NCBI RefSeq assembly: GCF_021272205.1
Contig: NZ_JAJSDX010000006.1
Location: 124,001 to 188,000, forward strand
DNA: 64,000 bases
Origin: Pantoea sp. Mb-10
Lineage (GTDB): Bacteria; Pseudomonadota; Gammaproteobacteria; Enterobacterales; Enterobacteriaceae
Direction of reading: 5' to 3'
In this document: positions 1 through 8,981 of the stretch, one piece after another
How positions within the stretch are numbered: the first letter of the stretch is position 1
Layout of the letters: every line of letters starts with the position of its first letter
Notes under the pieces: generated by a model
Database searches by the model: none
Seen by the model: only the letters and a program-made list of their open reading frames with translations
Told to the model about the DNA's origin: nothing
Translations under genes and position numbers: made by a program

Positions 1-147
1 CAGCAGGGGCATCTCAAAGGCGCCGGGCACTTCCAGCACCTTAATCTTAGCCTGAACGTCCAGCGCGTTTAACGCTTGCTCAAATCCCACCAGGGCATTG
101 TGCACAATCTCCTTGTGCCAACTCGCTTTAATAAAGGCAACTCGCAT
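1..147 (-). CDS. ribH: 6,7-dimethyl-8-ribityllumazine synthase, type 2-like (3' part outside window)
   Basis: The first 49 residues of a minus-strand gene that runs off the left edge. They read as the N-terminus of a lumazine synthase: the start MRVAFIKASWHKEIV and the later VPGAFEMPL stretch match the beta-1/helix-1 and the VPGAxExP substrate-binding segment of RibH. The enzyme joins 5-amino-6-ribitylaminouracil with dihydroxybutanone phosphate in riboflavin synthesis. The FI(K/Q)AxWH start is closer to the second RibH isoform seen in Brucella and Pantoea-like bacteria than to E. coli RibE. The ATG has AGGACA about 8 bases upstream. It is divergent from the thiamine operon. No FMN riboswitch was seen in the short leader. 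The C-terminal two thirds cannot be judged. Confidence 0.8.
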   Translation of the reverse strand, partial: MRVAFIKASWHKEIVHNALVGFEQALNALDVQAKIKVLEVPGAFEMPLL

Positions 148-289
148 ATTTTCTTGTCCTAACTGACTTCACCTGTCAAAGATGGGTGCCCAAAATGAGC
201 AATAATCCTTTTGTATACCATATGTTACATGTGCATTCCACCGCACTTGCGCGGAGCACAACTCCTTAAAATGCTCCCACAAAACCCGC

Positions 290-318
290 TTGACGGCGGG
301 GTGCCGCTGCACTAAAAC
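290..318 (+). promoter_or_regulatory. candidate sigma-70 promoter of the thi operon
   Basis: TTGACG (290-295), a 17-base spacer and TAAAAC (313-318) lie immediately before the TPP riboswitch. The -35 is a five-of-six match and the -10 is weaker. A start near 325 would place the riboswitch at the 5' end of the transcript. This is inference from position and consensus only. Confidence 0.45.
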
Positions 319-324
319 TAATCC

Positions 325-424
325 CGTCGGGGGAGTCTCGCCTGAGAGACTGAGAGGCTAAAAGCGCACTGCGCGGCTTAGCGACCCTTTGAACCTGACC
401 CAGTTGATACTGGCGTAGGAAGAC
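325..424 (+). promoter_or_regulatory. TPP riboswitch (THI box)
   Basis: Contains the conserved THI-box blocks in order: CTGAGA at about 349-356, then ACCCTTTGAACCTGA at 384-398, then ACTGGCGTAGGAAG at 408-422. These are the pyrimidine- and pyrophosphate-sensing helices of the thiamine pyrophosphate aptamer. The P3 region between the blocks (about 357-383) is an extended stem. It sits directly upstream of thiOSGF, so it should turn the operon down when TPP is plentiful. Confidence 0.93.
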
Positions 425-426
425 CG

Positions 427-449
427 ATCGCGCTTGGGTGCGCGATTTT
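427..449 (+). terminator. hairpin following the TPP aptamer, possible riboswitch-controlled attenuator
   Basis: ATCGCGC (427-433) pairs perfectly with GCGCGAT (440-446) around a 6-base loop and is followed by TTT. The position just after the aptamer suits an expression platform acting by premature termination. The U tract is short, so termination efficiency is uncertain. The distance to thiO (about 100 bases) argues against direct Shine-Dalgarno masking of thiO by the aptamer. Confidence 0.45.
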
Positions 450-518
450 GCGCGCTGCCTTTGTGCGCCCGTTTCCCCTTCCAGTATCCCTCGGGTCTCT
501 AATCAATGAGAGGCCACT

Positions 519-551
519 GTGAACATCCCTTTTCCGGTACATCGAACATGA
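519..551 (+). CDS. possible 10-codon leader ORF coupled to thiO
   Basis: A GTG codon at 519 is preceded by a good ribosome site (GAGAGG, five-base spacing) and opens a 10-codon frame (VNIPFPVHRT). Its TGA (549-551) overlaps the thiO ATG (548-550) as ATGA. thiO itself has no recognisable ribosome site, so translation could reach it by termination-reinitiation from this leader. It may only be a coupling device rather than a functional peptide. Not supported by any homology. Confidence 0.35.
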   Translation: MNIPFPVHRT

Positions 552-1489
552 GCCGCTGGTCAGTTTTAGGCTGCGGCGTTGCGGGCTTATGCGTAGCCAC
601 CTTACTTGCTGAGCGCGGCGAAGAGGTTGAGGTCATCGACGATACCAGCCGCGTGCCGGCTTCCTGGTATGCTGGCGGTATGTTGGCACCGTGGTGCGAA
701 GCCGAAAGCGCGCCTCCTGAGGTCATCACGCTTGGGCAGTATGCCGCCGCCTGGTGGCAGCGCCGCGTCAGCGACGTAGAACAGCACGGCACGCTGGTGG
801 TTGCGCCCGCACGCGATACTGCGGAACTCCAACGTTTTGCCCGTATGACAGCGCAACATCAGTGGGTTGAACCTGGTCACATCGAACCGCTGCTGGCGGA
901 ACGTTTCGCGCGTGGCCTGTTTTTTGCGCGCGAGGCGCATCTCGATCCACGCCAGGCGCTGGCTGAGCTGCGCGCCGCCCTGCAACAGCGCGGCGTAAAT
1001 TTTGATGCACGCCAGCCGTCGGGACAGGTCATCGACTGCCGTGGCATCCATGCCCGCGCGGCGTTGCCGCGGCTGCGCGCCGTGCGAGGTGAAATGCTGA
1101 TCCTGCAAAGCGATGAAGTGACGTTTAGCCGACCTATTCGCCTGCTCCACCCACGTTTTCCCTGCTATCTGGTGCCGCGTCGCAACGGGCATTTTATGCT
1201 CGGTGCCACTATGGTGGAGAGCCATGACGCCAGCGCTATCAGCGCCCGTGCCATGATGGAGCTGCTAAGCGCAGCCTATGCCATCCATCCGGCGCTGGCG
1301 GAGGCGCGCGTGGTTGAGAGCGGCAGCGGGCTACGACCTGCCTATCCGGCAAACCTGCCGGAAATTCACTACGAAAACCAAACCTTTTATCTTAACGGCT
1401 TGTATCGACATGGTTTTCTGCTGGCACCAATGCTGGCGGAACAGCTGATGCAGCGCCTGGGAGAACCGCGTCATGAATATTCAGCTTAA
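548..1489 (+). CDS. thiO: FAD-dependent glycine oxidase ThiO
   Basis: A 313 aa flavin amine oxidase of the DadA/ThiO family. It oxidises glycine to the imine (dehydroglycine) used to build the thiazole ring of thiamine, replacing the anaerobic tyrosine lyase ThiH of E. coli. The dinucleotide-binding GCGVAG motif is at residues 8-13, followed by an acidic end of beta-2 (VEVID). The C-terminal GLRPAYPANLPEI and GLYRHGFLLAP segments are typical of the FAD-contacting end of the family. The start at 548 is chosen because the Rossmann strand begins four residues later; an in-frame ATG at 506 adds 14 unlikely residues. The 3' end overlaps thiS by 17 bases. Under TPP riboswitch control. Confidence 0.9.
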   Translation: MSRWSVLGCGVAGLCVATLLAERGEEVEVIDDTSRVPASWYAGGMLAPWCEAESAPPEVITLGQYAAAWWQRRVSDVEQHGTLVVAPARDTAELQRFARMTAQHQWVEPGHIEPLLAERFARGLFFAREAHLDPRQALAELRAALQQRGVNFDARQPSGQVIDCRGIHARAALPRLRAVRGEMLILQSDEVTFSRPIRLLHPRFPCYLVPRRNGHFMLGATMVESHDASAISARAMMELLSAAYAIHPALAEARVVESGSGLRPAYPANLPEIHYENQTFYLNGLYRHGFLLAPMLAEQLMQRLGEPRHEYSA

Positions 1490-1670
1490 CGGCCGCACGC
1501 TCGCGACCCGCGCCACCACGCTGGCAGAATTGCTGATCGAGCAGCAGATTGATCTTAACGCCGTCGCCAGCGCCATCAATGGCGATTTTGTGCCGAAAAG
1601 CCAGTATGCCGAGCGGCAGCTGCAGGCAGGCGATCGGCTGGAAGTCCTGTCTCCGATGCAGGGAGGCTAA
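1473..1670 (+). CDS. thiS: sulfur carrier protein ThiS
   Basis: A 65 aa ubiquitin-fold protein ending in the diagnostic Gly-Gly (SPMQGG). ThiF adenylates this C-terminus and it is converted to a thiocarboxylate, the sulfur donor for ThiG. The fold pattern MNIQLNGR...TLAELL...VASAINGDFVP and LEVLSPMQGG is the usual ThiS pattern. It overlaps the end of thiO and is followed by thiG after three bases, so the four genes are translationally linked. Confidence 0.93.
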   Translation: MNIQLNGRTLATRATTLAELLIEQQIDLNAVASAINGDFVPKSQYAERQLQAGDRLEVLSPMQGG

Positions 1671-1673
1671 GGC

Positions 1674-2432
1674 ATGTTTTACGACGTTAAGCCGCAGTCA
1701 CGGCTGTTACTCGGCACTGCAGGTTATCCCTCACCGGCGGTTTTGCAGCAGGCGATTGCTGCCTCGGGCACGGAAATCATTACCGTCAGCCTGCGGCGCG
1801 AAAGGGAGGCGGGTGGTGCGTTTCGTGCGCTGCTGACCGAACTCAACCTGCGCATTCTGCCCAATACGGCGGGCTGCCATACGGTGAAAGAGGCGATCAC
1901 CACCGCCCACATGGCGCGCGAACTGTTTAATACGCCGTGGATCAAACTCGAAGTGATTGGTCACGCTGATACGCTGCAACCCGATCCTTTTGCGCTGGTT
2001 GAAGCTGCCCGCATTCTGTGTGACGACGGATTTCAGGTGTTCCCGTATACCACCGAGGATCTGATTGTGGGCGAAAAGCTGTTGGAAGCGGGCTGTCGCC
2101 TATTAATGCCTTGGGGCGCGCCCATTGGCTCCGGGCAGGGACTGCGCAACATTGAGGGGCTGCGCGCGATGCGTGCCTGGTTCAGCGATGTGCCATTAAT
2201 CATTGACGCGGGGATTGGCGCACCGTCCCAGGCGGCTCAGGCCATGGAAATGGGGTTTGATGGCGTGCTGCTTAACACGGCGGTGGCGAAAGCGGGCGAT
2301 CCTGTCGGCATGGCGCGCGCTTTCCAGCTTGCGGTTGAAGCGGGTCTGGCGGCGCGGTCATCTGGGCTGATGGAGCAGCGCGATATGGCGGTGGCGTCGA
2401 CGCCTCTGTTTGGACTGGCCAATTTTTCTTAA
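1674..2432 (+). CDS. thiG: thiazole synthase ThiG
   Basis: A 252 aa TIM-barrel enzyme that condenses deoxyxylulose phosphate, dehydroglycine and ThiS thiocarboxylate into thiazole phosphate. Visible family features are [12 protein letters not shown] at the start, [10 protein letters not shown] near residue 40, the NTAGCHT strand (about residue 64), LEVIGD/H strand, [14 protein letters not shown] (about residues 145-158), and the phosphate-binding [35 protein letters not shown] segment described here only by position (about 175-208). The length is normal for the family. It lies inside the riboswitch-controlled operon. Confidence 0.95.
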   Translation: MFYDVKPQSRLLLGTAGYPSPAVLQQAIAASGTEIITVSLRREREAGGAFRALLTELNLRILPNTAGCHTVKEAITTAHMARELFNTPWIKLEVIGHADTLQPDPFALVEAARILCDDGFQVFPYTTEDLIVGEKLLEAGCRLLMPWGAPIGSGQGLRNIEGLRAMRAWFSDVPLIIDAGIGAPSQAAQAMEMGFDGVLLNTAVAKAGDPVGMARAFQLAVEAGLAARSSGLMEQRDMAVASTPLFGLANFS

Positions 2433-2441
2433 GGAGCGGAA

Positions 2442-3407
2442 ATGGAACGTTATCAGCGCCAAACGATGCTACCTGAAATCGGCCCGCAGGGGCAGCAAAG
2501 GCTGCATGCCGCACGCGTGCTGGTGGTTGGCGCGGGCGGGCTGGGCGCGACGCTGCTGCCGCAGTTAGCGGGTGCCGGCGTGGGCTATCTGCGGGTGTGC
2601 GATGACGACCATGTGGCGTTGCATAATTTGCACCGGCAAACGCTGTTCACTGAACAACAGGTGGGGCAGCCCAAAGTCACCTGCGCACAGCAGGCGCTGC
2701 GGCAGCGCAACAGCGCGGTGCAGATTGATGCCGTACGCTTGGCCGTTGGGGCTAGCCGACTGCCCACATTACTTCTCGACATCGATCTGGTGATTGATGC
2801 GGCGGACAACTTTGCCGTGACCTATTCCCTATCAGACAGTTGTTACCGCGCGCGGATACCGCTGATCAGCGCCTCGGTTCTGGGACGCCAGGGATACGTG
2901 GGCGGCTTCTGCGGCGGTGCACCGAGCTATCGTGCGGTGTTTCCCGCGCTGCCGCGGGTGGCTGCCAACTGCAATACGGCAGGTGTGATGGGCCCCGCCG
3001 TCGCCACGCTGGGTGGGATGCAAGCGCAGATGGCGCTCAGTGTCCTGCTGGGATTAGCGCCTTCACCGCTGGGCTGCGTGATTAACTGCGATTTCGTCAA
3101 TTGGCATTTCAACGCGTTCCGCTTTGATGCCGCGGAGGAGCCTGGCCAGGCAGTGCCGTTTATTGATGCGCCGCTGCTGCGCGCGGACGACTGTGTGGTG
3201 GAGTTGCGCAGCGAGACAGAAGCGCCGGTGAGCGTGACGGAAAGCGCAATTCGCCTTATGCCGCACCTCATTGATGCCTGGCAGCCGCCGCCCGCCCGCC
3301 GCATCGTGCTGGTGTGCGCCAGCGGCATGCGCGCCGCGCAAGCCGCATCAGCGCTGGCGCAGCGCGGCTGCACGCAACTTGCGATTCTGGCAGCGGGCCG
3401 TGCGTGA
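2442..3407 (+). CDS. thiF: ThiS adenylyltransferase ThiF with rhodanese-like C-terminus
   Basis: A 321 aa E1-like enzyme of the HesA/MoeB/ThiF family. The start ERYQRQTMLPEIG, the nucleotide loop VVGAGGLGATLLPQLAGAGVG (about residues 29-49), DDDxVxLHNLHRQTLF and the IDAADNFAVTY stretch are all present. It adenylates the C-terminus of ThiS. Past residue 260 the protein resembles a shortened rhodanese active-site strand: VLVCASGMRAAQAASAL contains the Cys-x-x-Gly-x-Arg loop pattern of sulfurtransferases, as in MoeB-rhodanese fusions. The zinc-type CxxC pairs of longer homologues are not evident. The preceding ribosome site is AAGGAG. Last gene of the thi operon. Confidence 0.9.
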   Translation: MERYQRQTMLPEIGPQGQQRLHAARVLVVGAGGLGATLLPQLAGAGVGYLRVCDDDHVALHNLHRQTLFTEQQVGQPKVTCAQQALRQRNSAVQIDAVRLAVGASRLPTLLLDIDLVIDAADNFAVTYSLSDSCYRARIPLISASVLGRQGYVGGFCGGAPSYRAVFPALPRVAANCNTAGVMGPAVATLGGMQAQMALSVLLGLAPSPLGCVINCDFVNWHFNAFRFDAAEEPGQAVPFIDAPLLRADDCVVELRSETEAPVSVTESAIRLMPHLIDAWQPPPARRIVLVCASGMRAAQAASALAQRGCTQLAILAAGRA

Positions 3408-3568
3408 GGCGGGCATAGCGCAGCCGCAGCCGACAGGGCGTGGCGCGCGTATCCAGGTAAAACCGTGATACAGTTTTCGGAAAATACTGGAATTTTGTGA
3501 CTGTTATCACTGATTGAGGCGCGCTAAAATAAAAAACACGTCTCATTTGCACAGGTTATTCCGTCACG

Positions 3569-4024
3569 ATGTTTTCGCGTTTTACTCTGGCCACGTTGAT
3601 GGCCGCACTTATGCTTTCAGGCTGCGCGCGTCACACCGCTGATAGCAGCGCAAGCGCGCAGGCCGCGCCTGTCGAAAATGACAACACGCCGTCGCAGTTC
3701 GAGAGTGGCCCCACGGTGATCAACGTTTCGCATTTGGTCACGCGTACCGACGACGGTTCAACGGTCTATGTAACGGTGGACGGCGAAGAGGCTGGCTTAT
3801 TACCCAAAGGCGAGAAAAAAGAAATTCGCGTCCCAGCAGGTAAACACCAGGTAGGAGGTTACGTGCAAACGCTGTTTGGCTTTGGCAAAGTGACTATTCC
3901 ACCTGTAGCGGTCACCACGGATACGCAGGGTGCCAAAAATGTCGTTTACTCGGTTACGCGTCAAAAGCCTGCCTTTAGCGAGACTGCCAGCGGCGAGAAA
4001 ACCACCCCCGTCAACAACTCTTGA
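3569..4024 (+). CDS. small outer-membrane-type lipoprotein, unknown function
   Basis: A 151 aa protein with a short hydrophobic N-terminus ending in a clear lipobox (MLSGC, Cys about residue 19). A low-complexity linker follows, then a compact domain (about residues 50-130) with the beta-rich pattern VYVTVDGEEAGLLPKGEKKEI and a conserved-looking GKHQVGGYVQTLFGFG segment. The latter is reminiscent of PEGA-like carbohydrate/peptidoglycan-surface domains, but I cannot assign a family with confidence. Position +2 after Cys is Arg rather than Asp, which favours outer-membrane sorting by Lol. It stands alone between thiF and a convergent exporter gene, with a strong inverted repeat after it. Confidence 0.65.
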   Translation: MFSRFTLATLMAALMLSGCARHTADSSASAQAAPVENDNTPSQFESGPTVINVSHLVTRTDDGSTVYVTVDGEEAGLLPKGEKKEIRVPAGKHQVGGYVQTLFGFGKVTIPPVAVTTDTQGAKNVVYSVTRQKPAFSETASGEKTTPVNNS

Positions 4025-4031
4025 TGCGCTT

Positions 4032-4060
4032 ACGCAATGCGGCCCAATGCCGCATTGCGT
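4032..4060. terminator. perfect 12-bp inverted repeat between convergent genes
   Basis: ACGCAATGCGGC (4032-4043) and GCCGCATTGCGT (4049-4060) pair perfectly around a five-base loop. It lies between the lipoprotein gene and the opposing LysE-type gene. There is no T tract on either strand, so it is either a Rho-assisted bidirectional terminator or a transcript-protecting stem. Confidence 0.6.
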
Positions 4061-4068
4061 CGTGAGCT

Positions 4069-4698
4069 TCAGCTGCGGCTTAGCAGTAACTTAATGCCTG
4101 CCACGGCAAAACAGCAGGCCAGAAGTGCATCCAGCCCGCGTCGGATGCGGCGGTAAAAGGCCGCCATGAGCGGGGTGGAAAACAGCAGCGCATAGCCAAA
4201 AAATATCCCTACGCAAAGCGTCGCACAGCCTGCAAGAATCAGAGGAAGCGTAGACGCCGCCGCCCCAGGCTTGAGCGCAACCGACATGATAGCGACCCAA
4301 GTCAGAATGGCTTTGGGGTTGCCCACGTGCATCAATATCCCCTGACGAAACAGTCGGGAAAATGACGTCGCCGCGTCTGGACGCTGAGCCCCTGCCGAGT
4401 CGGCATAGGTCAGCGCGGATTTTCCTGCTTTCCACGCCAGCCACAGCAGATAGACGCCGCCGCCAATTTTCAACGCGATCAAGAGCTGTGCAAAGGTTGC
4501 CAACACCGTTAACACGCCGCAAGCGGCCAGCAGCGCCCACGTCATGGCACCGCAGATCACGCCGCACGCCAGCGCTAGCGCGGCACCGCGGCCCTGCTTC
4601 ATGGCGGTCCCCATGATGGCCATGGTGCTGGGGCCGGGGCTGGCAGCGGCAATAAAATAGGTGGTGTAAATCAAGATAAGCTCGTGTGAAAGCGCCAT
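4069..4698 (-). CDS. LysE/RhtB-family amino-acid exporter
   Basis: A 209 aa integral membrane protein with the family start pattern (YTTYFIAAASPGPSTMAIMGTAMKQG): the SPGP motif at about residues 20-23 and a Gly-rich first helix. Six hydrophobic segments are visible. A second conserved block, GNPKAILTW at about residues 126-134, is also diagnostic. The family exports amino acids such as threonine, homoserine or lysine, or related metabolites; the substrate cannot be told from sequence. It has no adjacent regulator, unlike the second LysE-type gene of this window at 23.9-24.6 kb. Confidence 0.88.
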   Translation of the reverse strand: MALSHELILIYTTYFIAAASPGPSTMAIMGTAMKQGRGAALALACGVICGAMTWALLAACGVLTVLATFAQLLIALKIGGGVYLLWLAWKAGKSALTYADSAGAQRPDAATSFSRLFRQGILMHVGNPKAILTWVAIMSVALKPGAAASTLPLILAGCATLCVGIFFGYALLFSTPLMAAFYRRIRRGLDALLACCFAVAGIKLLLSRS

Positions 4699-4773
4699 GA
4701 TGTCCTTTCCATAGGGGGGAATGAACCTCCGTTATAGCGTCCGTAACGCCGAATCACCATGGCTTTATCGCAT

Positions 4774-5523
4774 TCATTGGCGCAGTGCGCTGCCGCAGCG
4801 GCGGGTTTTGACCTTATAGAGCGTGAACAGTATCGACAGCGAAGCGATCAACACTAATACAATGCCCGGTCCCATAAGCGAACCAAAACCTAACGCATTG
4901 TAAAACAGCCAGCCCGCGATACCGCCCGTCAGGAAAGAAAAAATGGTCACAAGGTGCGTGGTGAATTGCTGGCGAAACGCGCGAATGTTTTTAGAGGGAT
5001 CGCGTCGCAGCATGGCCATAAAGACCGACCCGAGAGAGATCCCCGCGTCAGTCAGGGTGCCCGTAATATGGGTCGAGCGCACGCGTCCGTTAGAAAGCTG
5101 CGTGGAAGTCGCGTTGTGCACGCCCATCAGAAAGGCCAGCAGTAATAACACTTCCACGTTGTTTTGCATGGAGAAAAAATAGAGCTCAAAGAGAGAGGTC
5201 AAAATTAACAGCACGCCTTCGGCTAACAATATGCAGCTGAAGATGGTGCGAATACCTTTGATAATGCCCATCACTACCGCAATGCGTGCCACCACCGCAC
5301 CCGTCACAAAGGCCGCGATCAACGTAACAAAAATTTTCAGGTTATAGAGATCCATCTGATTTAAATCGGGCGAGATCTGCGAGACATTGCCGGACATATG
5401 GGAAGGAAAGAAGCCAAAAGCCGCCAGCGCCACGGCATTTAACAGTCCTGCCGACGTGGCCAGACACAGCGCCAGGTTACGATCTTCGTGGTGCGTTCGC
5501 GTGCGCTTAAGTTTAATCAACAT
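4774..5523 (-). CDS. DUF1275 (YoaK-type) integral membrane protein
   Basis: A polytopic inner-membrane protein of about 250 aa. The start region LALCLATSAGLLNAVALAAFGFFPSHMSGNVSQ and the later FLMGVHNATSTQLSNGRVRSTHITGTLTDAGISLG match the two most conserved blocks of the DUF1275 family (positions about 18-50 and 132-166). The biochemical role is unknown. The start is uncertain: the frame opens at a TTG at 5544, with ATG codons at 5535 and 5523. 5523 is preferred because GAGG lies upstream and homologues tend to begin MLIK. It is monocistronic, divergent from the lipid-kinase gene. Confidence 0.82.
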   Translation of the reverse strand: MLIKLKRTRTHHEDRNLALCLATSAGLLNAVALAAFGFFPSHMSGNVSQISPDLNQMDLYNLKIFVTLIAAFVTGAVVARIAVVMGIIKGIRTIFSCILLAEGVLLILTSLFELYFFSMQNNVEVLLLLAFLMGVHNATSTQLSNGRVRSTHITGTLTDAGISLGSVFMAMLRRDPSKNIRAFRQQFTTHLVTIFSFLTGGIAGWLFYNALGFGSLMGPGIVLVLIASLSILFTLYKVKTRRCGSALRQ

Positions 5524-5735
5524 ATCTTCGCTCATCCTCGCCAAACTGGTGGGTTATTCCGTTGCGACAACCATGTGCCGTGTGAAAATAAGTGGAGCAG
5601 ATCCATCTTAAGAGATTCTTAATAACCCACAGAAATAGATAAATCTTATTATCGACGTAAAGTTATCTAAGGAAGATTGTCAGTAAGCGTAACGCCGTTT
5701 ATTTTTCGCTGCAGGTCCCTGTCCGTGAGAAAACG

Positions 5736-6635
5736 ATGCGCCACGACGCTCAACGCCCCCGTGCTTTGCTGTTAATAAATCGCCACTCGCGCCGTGGGGC
5801 CCTGCAGGCCACCCGGGCTAAAACGCTGCTGGAAGCGGCAGGATTTATCCTTACCGAGCCCGACAGCGCCGATCAACGTCCCTACAGTGATATTATCCGC
5901 GACCATCAACACGCGGTGGACAGCGTGATTGTTGGCGGCGGAGACGGAAGCCTGAACGCTGCGGCGCAAGGGATCGTGCAGTGTGATTTGCCGCTCGGCA
6001 TTCTGCCGCTGGGCACCGCGAACGACTTTGCTCGCACAATCTCCATTCCACTCAACCTGGAAGAAGCTGTGCGCGTCATCGCCGCTGGGCAAACGCGTCG
6101 CATTGATCTGGGTGACGTCAACGGCCACCTCTTTTTGAATGTCGCCAGCGTCGGCTTTTCTGCCAGCCTGGCGCGAAACCTTACGGCGGTCGCGAAAAAG
6201 AAGTGGGGTACGCTGGGTTACGCGTTAGCCGCGCTGCGTCTGCTGCATCAGAGCCGTCCGTTCAGTGCGACGCTGAGCCATGAACAGGGCGAGGAGCAGA
6301 TTAAAACGCTGCAGTTCGCGGTAGGTAATGGTCGCTTTTACGGCGGCGGCATGACGATTGATAAAGACGCGGCGCCCGATGATGGCCGACTCGATGCTTA
6401 CAGTCTGGAGGTGCGCCACGGTTGGCAGATGCTGGCCCTATTTCCTTCCCTGCGGCGCGGCACGCACGGTCGCTGGGGCAGCGTCCGCACGCTTAGCGGC
6501 ACGTCGTTTACCTTGCACACGCGGCGTCCGCACGATATCAACGCGGATGGTGAAATTATCGGCTCAACGCCTGCGCATTTTCGTCTGCTCAACGGTGCGA
6601 TGCAGGTGTTTGCGCCTGCGGCCACATCGCGCTGA
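5736..6635 (+). CDS. diacylglycerol/lipid kinase, YegS/BmrU family
   Basis: A 299 aa soluble lipid kinase. The nucleotide-binding GGGDGSLN motif (about residues 67-74) and LPLGTANDFAR (about 90-101) are the DAG-kinase catalytic-domain signatures. The C-terminal half carries the beta-sandwich pattern with NGRFYGGGMTIDKDAAPDDGRLD (about 198-220), where the Asp residues bind metal in YegS. The family phosphorylates diacylglycerol, phosphatidylglycerol or sphingosine-like lipids. The ribosome site is weak. No operon partner is evident, and the gene is followed by about 160 bases before a secreted esterase gene. Confidence 0.88.
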   Translation: MRHDAQRPRALLLINRHSRRGALQATRAKTLLEAAGFILTEPDSADQRPYSDIIRDHQHAVDSVIVGGGDGSLNAAAQGIVQCDLPLGILPLGTANDFARTISIPLNLEEAVRVIAAGQTRRIDLGDVNGHLFLNVASVGFSASLARNLTAVAKKKWGTLGYALAALRLLHQSRPFSATLSHEQGEEQIKTLQFAVGNGRFYGGGMTIDKDAAPDDGRLDAYSLEVRHGWQMLALFPSLRRGTHGRWGSVRTLSGTSFTLHTRRPHDINADGEIIGSTPAHFRLLNGAMQVFAPAATSR

Positions 6636-6733
6636 CGCTGGCTGTCGGTGCAGGTCAACGCCTGCATGCTGCGCCAAACCCTGTTATTTCTCCCCGTCTT
6701 ACAGTAGCGTGTACGGCGACAGCCAAGGGTTAA

Positions 6734-7972
<1,239 letters not shown>

Positions 7973-7979
7973 CGCCTGT

Positions 7980-8007
7980 GGCGGCGCGGCATCGAGCCGA
8001 CGCCGCC
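7980..8007. terminator. GC-rich hairpin between convergent genes
   Basis: GGCGGCG (7980-7986) pairs with CGCCGCC (8001-8007), with an inner GGC/GCC extension. It sits between the 3' ends of the esterase gene and the convergent flavoprotein gene and has no strong T tract. A bidirectional terminator is likely. Confidence 0.55.
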
Positions 8008-8018
8008 TGGGTATCACC

Positions 8019-8642
8019 TTAATACAACGTGTTTTTTAACCTTTCCGGTAAGGCGGCATCGTATGCCTCACCGTCAATGGCTGACTGCGACAGCATGGCG
8101 AGGATCGATCCCGTGCTAGGCAGCGAGCGCCTATCAATATGCGTGGCAGCATCCCACAGCTTTGCGCGGATAACGGCACGACTACACTGGAAAAACACGC
8201 TGCTAACCGTAATCCGTAACACCGTTTTTGGCCGCTGCTCGTTAAGTGCGAAGCGCGTGAGCAGCGCGGGATCGGTGCGGATTTCGGCGACGCCGTTTAC
8301 GCGCAGCGTCTCACCAATGCCGGGGAGAAGGAACAGCAGCGCGACGTGCGGGTCATGCAAGATATTGCGCAAACTGTCGATGCGATTGTTGCCGCGGCGG
8401 TCAGGCAACAGCAGCGTGTTTTCATCTTCAATATGGATAAACCCCGCAGGATCGCCTCGCGGCGACACATCCAGACCTTCCGGTCCCATTGTGGCCAGCG
8501 CCACAAAGGGCGATGCCTCAATAAACGGACGATACGCGGGGTGAATGTGATCGGCGACTTTGGTCAGCGAAGGTTGCGCTACCGCGCCATACTGTGCTTC
8601 CAGCTCCTCAATACGCGTGATGCGCATTTCCTCTTCTGCCAT
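8019..8642 (-). CDS. pyridoxamine 5'-phosphate oxidase-related FMN-binding protein
   Basis: A 207 aa split-beta-barrel flavoprotein. The residues FVALATMGPEGLDVSPRGDPAGF (about 47-69), the LLLPDRRGNNRIDSLRNIL segment (about 78-97) that binds FMN phosphate, and the C-terminal half with VNGVAEI and RPKTVLRITV fit the MSMEG_1061-like group of PPOX proteins. The substrate is unknown; members reduce or bind flavins. The start at 8642 is chosen because AAGGAAG lies eight bases upstream, whereas the GTG at 8651 abuts the ribosome site. Confidence 0.83.
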   Translation of the reverse strand: MAEEEMRITRIEELEAQYGAVAQPSLTKVADHIHPAYRPFIEASPFVALATMGPEGLDVSPRGDPAGFIHIEDENTLLLPDRRGNNRIDSLRNILHDPHVALLFLLPGIGETLRVNGVAEIRTDPALLTRFALNEQRPKTVLRITVSSVFFQCSRAVIRAKLWDAATHIDRRSLPSTGSILAMLSQSAIDGEAYDAALPERLKNTLY

Positions 8643-8888
8643 GAGATGCACTTCCTTTCAACGAGAACAGAAACCGAACGATGAGTGTATACCCAAGCCT
8701 TTCATTCAGGCCACTGTTGACGTCCCGTTTCTCTGGAAAAGACGGTGCAGCTGCGATGAATAAATCAATAAATAGCTAAGCGAAGCGATTTTTGGCATCA
8801 ATTGCCTATAAGTAAATGTTTTTGCTGTAAATGGATTTTCTATCAACCTGTTACGTTTTGCGTCTGGCTTGCGATTTCACGGTGACTG

Positions 8889-8895
8889 CTACACT
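8889..8895 (+). promoter_or_regulatory. sigma-S-like -10 element ahead of the SDR gene
   Basis: CTACACT is the extended -10 form favoured by RpoS polymerase, with a C at -13. It is about 90 bases upstream of the SDR gene whose homologue family is stress-associated. The rest of the 8643-8981 gap (about 340 bases) shows no gene or further recognisable structure. Confidence 0.4.
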
Positions 8896-8981
8896 GAAAC
8901 AGGTTGCAGCAGGCGTAGGTGCGCTCCGTTTTGCGCATCGCGCACTGGTGCTTTACCTCAGCCGTTATTAAGGAGACCGCC

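Noticed and set aside
506..547. Upstream ATG (506) as thiO start
   Set aside because: It adds 14 residues before the Rossmann strand and has no ribosome site of its own; the ATG at 548 fits the family start.
4032..4060. Perfect hairpin as a transposon end or attachment site
   Set aside because: It lies between convergent stop codons with no duplication or recombinase nearby, so a terminator is the simpler reading.
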